A model generated the notes under the pieces. That model saw only the letters and a program-made list of their open reading frames with translations, was not told the origin of the DNA and made no database searches. The position numbers and the translations under genes are program-made. DNA of 64,000 nt from Lachnospiraceae bacterium P6B14 (GTDB lineage: Bacteria > Bacillota > Clostridia > Lachnospirales > Lachnospiraceae): contig JHWZ01000006.1 in the NCBI GenBank assembly GCA_000687695.1, positions 117,754-181,753 on the forward strand, written 5' to 3'. Below, piece after piece: positions 60,965-64,000 of the stretch (position 1 is the first letter of the stretch; each line of letters starts with the position of its first letter).

Positions 60965-63535
60965 TCAGATCGTCACCAGCAGATGCTCCTGCTTCAAATC
61001 GTGATACAGACTGCAATCACACCCCGATACATCATAAACTTTAACGATTCCATCCAGCGATCCATCCTCGTCAAATTGCGATGAGATATCACTCGCCCCT
61101 GACAATAAATCCGGTGCGAATCGGATCGTTTTTTCATTTGCAAAAACTGCAGTATACAAAATATCTGCCTCTACCAGATCCTGGAACATATGACTGCCAT
61201 ATGAGAGTTCCGGATTATATCCTGCTTCTTTTTCTTCTACCTCACAGATTGCTTCGAACGCACTTATATCCGAAAAAGTCACCGGCACGCCAAGCTCCGG
61301 CGAAGACGTTCCGACTCTCCCCGGAACGACCAGCATCATATGCTTGTTCCGGTCACGATAACTCCAGTTCACCCGCCCAATCATTTTCGCAACTGCAGGC
61401 TTATCCGCATACGGCATATGATAATAAGCAACCGGATCCACATATACTATTATGTCAAGCTCCGACTGCCTGGACAGTCCCATCGAGACGCCCTTGTTTT
61501 CCAAAAAAATATTCCCGTCGCCGATGTTCTCGGGAACGCTTATCTTCGCCTCATCATTTAATACCTGGAGCGGACGACACTGCAAAAGGTTGATAAGATA
61601 CTCTCCGTCATCCGACAGATTGATCGTAAACTCCGTATCTACCGGATAGTCGTACTCATCCTGGATAGCAAGCATCATGCGTTGCATCCGACTCATCATT
61701 TCTTCATTTTTTACAAGTCCGCGACATGAGATAAACCTGACCTGAGTATCACGTCCCATCTCTCTGAGTCTGCTCTCGGCATCCGTGTCGTGCTCGAGAA
61801 GAATATCAGCCAGATACCTCGGAAGCTCCGGCTCGATGGCCGACAGATCAAGCTGCTCCAAAACACGCTCGGAATCCCTGACGACCTCCAGCTTCCTTTG
61901 AGAATACTGATGGCGGTCGGATACCTCCGTATATATGGTACGCTCCGGAGCATCGAGGCTGACCAGTCTGGGATACGACCCCTCTGTCCTGTCGACAGCC
62001 GATGTACCCAGACCCATGACGAGTCTCAGCATTCCTGCCTTCGGATCGATACTCTCCAAAAATCTGTATGGACTATAAGAGTATCCCACTCCTGCCGCAC
62101 ATGGCATGTAATAAGGACCATAATATGTTCCCGAAACTCTCATGACCAAAAGCGCCATCTGTTCATCGCGCTTGTCAAGGCCTCGCCTTTTTCGATAGTC
62201 CAAAGCAGATAAATTCATAGAGCTCGCATAGACAGTTTTTACAGCTTCCTCGAACTCCGCAACACGCTCCTCGATAGTTCCTTTGTTTGCACAAAATACC
62301 GACTCATACTTTCCGGCAAATGCATTACCAAAACCGTCCTCCAAAATACTGCTCGAACGAACTATATAAGGATCCTGCCCGTAGTAATCAACTATCCTTT
62401 CAAACTGCTCACGTAACGCCGGCGAAAAGCTTCCTTCCCTGAGACGGGTGGCAAACTCCTCCGCCAACTCAAAATATCCTTCTTCTGTTCTCTGACGGAT
62501 CCTGACATCCCAGAACCCGTTATCAACAATATACGTATAATAAACATCCGAACCGACATAAAACGAATCATGCGGCTCGAGCACCTCATCCACCTCAGGT
62601 GCTTCATTCCGTATTATGGCGCGGGCCAATAGCATTCCGCACGCCTTTCCTCCGATCATACCGGTTCCGACCATGTGGTCGCGCACCTCAAAGTAATCAG
62701 CAGGTTCAAAATGCTTTTTCACGAGAGCGCGCATTTTTTCATCACGCGTCATCATGATGTCGCACATTCTTCCACACTGATCCGTGATGTCTTCCCCCGA
62801 ATGATAAAAATCCTTTACACGATTAAAAAACCGGTCCCACGAATCCATGTACTGCTCACCGGCCTCGCGCTGCGCCTTCTTCAGCGTCTGATAAAACCGT
62901 CCCGCTTTTACACCATCAAGAATAGGTCGAAAGCTCCCGGTCTCAGGGTTAAAAATATGCGGACGGAACATCGTATCCGAGTTTCTGTTCCACACTTTTT
63001 CAGGCCGGATATATATGTTTTTACTGTCCTTATAAACATCAAAAAACAGCTGCGTTGTATTCAGTATTTTATTGATCGCATGCACTGAATGTTTTCCTCT
63101 GATGATCGGAAAAAATGCCACCGTATCCAGGATAAACAGAAACGGACAAGTCACGCGGAAAAAGTTTCCCATCATCAGATCAGTCGCCCATGCGGCCTGA
63201 AGCTCCGATAAAACATCAAATATATAAAAAGCATCCCGTCCTGCTTTTTCAATCTCGTTATGGATCTCGACAGTGAACGTTTCAAATCTGTGCGACAAAG
63301 GAACCTGTATAGTCTTTACCTCCGGACGGTCCTTGATCAGTGGCGGATGGCTTGCAAATCTGAAGTATATTATGTTCCTTTTGTCACGGATAGCCTGCTC
63401 CAGATACGGCTCCATAAAGTACAGAAAATCATCAAGCTCAGAAACGCGCCAAACCACGTTATCACCAAGCCTGATATTATCAAGAGCCTTATCCATCTCC
63501 GGAATCCCTGACTCTATTCTGTCAAACGCTGCCAT
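60965..63535 (-). CDS. degenerate KaiC-like domain fused to PEP-synthase-type ATP-grasp domain
   Basis: An 856-residue protein from ATG 63535 (GGAGGG upstream; an in-frame start at 63574 lies inside the hairpin). Residues about 1-190 resemble the opening of KaiC/RecA-like ATPases (RIESGIPEMDKALDNIRLG) but the Walker A P-loop is missing. Residues about 300-640 match the PPDK_N/PEP-synthase nucleotide-binding domain (GTGMIGGKACGM, YIVRSSSILEDGFGNAFAGKYE, VMGLGTSAVDRTEGSYPR, LLQCRPLQ). The usual phosphohistidine swivel domain (GG..SH) and PEP-binding barrel are absent; the last 150 residues are unassigned. So it cannot run the normal PEP synthase cycle. Possibly a regulator or a distinct phosphotransferase. 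Confidence 0.75.
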   Translation of the reverse strand: MAAFDRIESGIPEMDKALDNIRLGDNVVWRVSELDDFLYFMEPYLEQAIRDKRNIIYFRFASHPPLIKDRPEVKTIQVPLSHRFETFTVEIHNEIEKAGRDAFYIFDVLSELQAAWATDLMMGNFFRVTCPFLFILDTVAFFPIIRGKHSVHAINKILNTTQLFFDVYKDSKNIYIRPEKVWNRNSDTMFRPHIFNPETGSFRPILDGVKAGRFYQTLKKAQREAGEQYMDSWDRFFNRVKDFYHSGEDITDQCGRMCDIMMTRDEKMRALVKKHFEPADYFEVRDHMVGTGMIGGKACGMLLARAIIRNEAPEVDEVLEPHDSFYVGSDVYYTYIVDNGFWDVRIRQRTEEGYFELAEEFATRLREGSFSPALREQFERIVDYYGQDPYIVRSSSILEDGFGNAFAGKYESVFCANKGTIEERVAEFEEAVKTVYASSMNLSALDYRKRRGLDKRDEQMALLVMRVSGTYYGPYYMPCAAGVGYSYSPYRFLESIDPKAGMLRLVMGLGTSAVDRTEGSYPRLVSLDAPERTIYTEVSDRHQYSQRKLEVVRDSERVLEQLDLSAIEPELPRYLADILLEHDTDAESRLREMGRDTQVRFISCRGLVKNEEMMSRMQRMMLAIQDEYDYPVDTEFTINLSDDGEYLINLLQCRPLQVLNDEAKISVPENIGDGNIFLENKGVSMGLSRQSELDIIVYVDPVAYYHMPYADKPAVAKMIGRVNWSYRDRNKHMMLVVPGRVGTSSPELGVPVTFSDISAFEAICEVEEKEAGYNPELSYGSHMFQDLVEADILYTAVFANEKTIRFAPDLLSGASDISSQFDEDGSLDGIVKVYDVSGCDCSLYHDLKQEHLLVTI

Positions 63536-63556
63536 ATTATCCCTCCTTAACCCAAT

Positions 63557-63596
63557 AAAAAAGGGCAACGGCATTCAGTTACGAACGCCGTTGCCC
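63557..63596 (-). terminator. terminator-like hairpin in the leader of the KaiC/ATP-grasp fusion gene
   Basis: On the minus strand GGGCAACGGC pairs with GCCGTTGCCC around a 14-base loop, then TTTTTT. The ribosome site and ATG follow within 21 bases, so no promoter fits after it. It could end an upstream RNA or act as an attenuator. Confidence 0.8.
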
Positions 63597-63604
63597 GTGT
63601 ATTT

Positions 63605-63633
63605 AGAATATCACAATCACGGGTTACTGTCAA
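63605..63633 (-). promoter_or_regulatory. promoter directly before the leader hairpin
   Basis: TTGACA, 17-base spacer, TATTCT on the minus strand. The expected start point lies almost at the first base of the hairpin at 63596. Confidence 0.65.
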
Positions 63634-63726
63634 GGAAAAGTATCACGCTGGGCCGCGTAAATTTACTGTAGGAATAAGCAGGGTAGAATCTCCCCGATGA
63701 TGCGGTCAAGAACTGACTGCTATCAT

Positions 63727-63755
63727 ACTATACCACAGTTTTTAGTTTTCCGCAA
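63727..63755 (-). promoter_or_regulatory. minus-strand promoter within the gene-free region
   Basis: TTGCGG, 17-base spacer, TATAGT. It would start an RNA of about 160 bases ending at the leader hairpin. Confidence 0.55.
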
Positions 63756-63863
63756 CGCCTTCTTCAACGGAAGCCTGGCGTCCGCTCCGCTTCCGCCAGC
63801 CTCTCATGTTCAGGCTTTGGTTCCTTCAGGAAGCAAAGGTGTCCCTTGATCTGCCTAGGCGTG

Positions 63864-63893
63864 ACTTTATCTGTGAGCCACCAGGCTTGTCAA
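63864..63893 (-). promoter_or_regulatory. outward promoter in the left arm of the inverted repeat
   Basis: TTGACA, 18-base spacer, TAAAGT on the minus strand, directed toward the KaiC/ATP-grasp fusion gene. Confidence 0.55.
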
Positions 63894-63928
63894 CCCCGCA
63901 GCCGCTTCGCGGTGCGCATAGCGCAGGG

Positions 63929-63956
63929 TTGACAAACTGGCGGCCACAGATATAAT
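63929..63956 (+). promoter_or_regulatory. outward promoter in the right arm of the inverted repeat
   Basis: TTGACA, 16-base spacer, TATAAT on the plus strand. The transcribed product lies beyond the window end. Confidence 0.65.
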
Positions 63957-64000
63957 GCAGCCACGCAGATCAAGAGTCACTGTGCGCAGTAGCGCCTGGA

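Larger units (their letters stand above)
63640..63900 (-). other. gene-free, hairpin-rich segment, candidate leader or non-coding RNA
   Basis: No protein frame with a ribosome site exists here. The minus strand has a hairpin CTTTG/CAAAG with inner TTCCT/AGGAA (about 63812-63838), a CTGGCG/CGCCAG stem around 63774-63800, and the segment is visibly GC-richer than its neighbours. A transcript from the promoters at 63727-63755 or 63864-63893 would run about 160 to 300 bases and end at the 63557-63596 hairpin. I could not match it to 6S, SRP, tmRNA, RNase P or a known riboswitch. Confidence 0.4.
63845..63974. repeat. 130-bp imperfect inverted repeat containing two divergent promoters
   Basis: Left arm 63845-63899, right arm 63921-63974. 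Identical blocks on inversion include CTTGATCTGC, TATCTGTG and TTGTCAACCC; the arms are roughly 80 percent alike with small gaps. Each arm contains TTGACA and a -10 directed outward. The centre holds two short palindromes, CCGC-TTC-GCGG and GCGC-AT-AGCGC. This looks like an inverted duplication of a promoter plus the first ~25 transcribed bases. Confidence 0.75.

Noticed and set aside
63640..64000. 6S, SRP, tmRNA or RNase P RNA
   Set aside because: None of the conserved blocks I know (for example GAGGAAAGTCC of RNase P or the SRP GGAAG tetraloop context) could be found; left as unidentified.
1..64000. CRISPR arrays, tRNA or rRNA genes, insertion sequences
   Set aside because: No regularly spaced repeats, no tRNA-like T-arm sequence and no transposase frame seen on either strand.

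Overview
This 64 kb window looks like chromosomal DNA of an anaerobic, Gram-positive, low-to-mid GC Clostridia member, most likely Lachnospiraceae. That placement is an inference from gene content: an NfnAB-type bifurcating transhydrogenase pair, TPP-riboswitch-controlled pyrimidine transport, BspA-like and Big2 surface proteins, GH16/CBM4_9 and GH43 carbohydrate enzymes, AGGAGG-type Shine-Dalgarno sites almost everywhere, and sigma-A promoters with 17-bp spacers. I saw no rRNA, tRNA, CRISPR array, phage or transposase gene. Most genes are on the minus strand.

Region 1 (1-6450): a truncated secreted leucine-rich-repeat protein, gpmA, glmS and a voltage-gated-type K+ channel with an RCK C-terminal domain. 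Region 2 (6493-17321): a two-gene cell-envelope unit (GT2-TagF fusion plus an arylsulfotransferase-like protein) converges, with a 4-bp gap, on a complete sulfate uptake and PAPS-forming operon (cysD-cysNC-sbp-cysT-cysW-cysA). Region 3 (17430-20508): a TPP riboswitch with terminator controls a thiamine-binding protein and a ThiXYZ-like ABC transporter. Region 4 (20524-27455): a secreted GH16 laminarinase-type enzyme with three C-terminal CBM4_9-like modules, a 1033-aa non-catalytic carbohydrate-binding protein, and a Big2 repeat protein.

Region 5 (27531-32101): an operon of an ArsR-type metal sensor, araD and an unknown nuclease-like protein, back-to-back with a DUF5662-like gene and a second LRR protein; then an HTH-Uma2 protein. 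Region 6 (32295-39982): acyl-CoA synthetase/KAS II pair, nfnA-nfnB, and malQ-cyclophilin. Region 7 (40104-47272): a small ORF plus Nudix hydrolase, a DUF4190-like membrane protein, Lgt-like protein, a putP-GH43 operon and glpK. Region 8 (47293-52968): a highly charged coiled-coil protein and an ABC exporter (ATPase plus large FtsX permease) next to an orphan histidine kinase that lacks an ordinary start codon.

Region 9 (53047-63535) is the most interesting part. An eight-gene operon (ridA, [2Fe-2S] subunit, FAD/4Fe-4S subunit, BFD-like subunit, DadA-like FAD subunit, P-II protein, APC permease, ornithine-cyclodeaminase-like protein) looks like a complete route for importing and oxidatively deaminating an amino acid or amine. 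It is preceded on the same strand by a LysR regulator and an unusual protein fusing a degenerate KaiC-like domain to a PEP-synthase ATP-grasp domain. Intrinsic-terminator-like hairpins stand directly before both ridA and the fusion gene, leaving no room for a promoter between hairpin and start codon, so conditional read-through is likely. The last 465 bases (63536-64000) hold no protein gene but carry several promoters, a 130-bp imperfect inverted repeat containing two divergent promoters, and GC-rich hairpins: a candidate non-coding RNA or regulatory locus.
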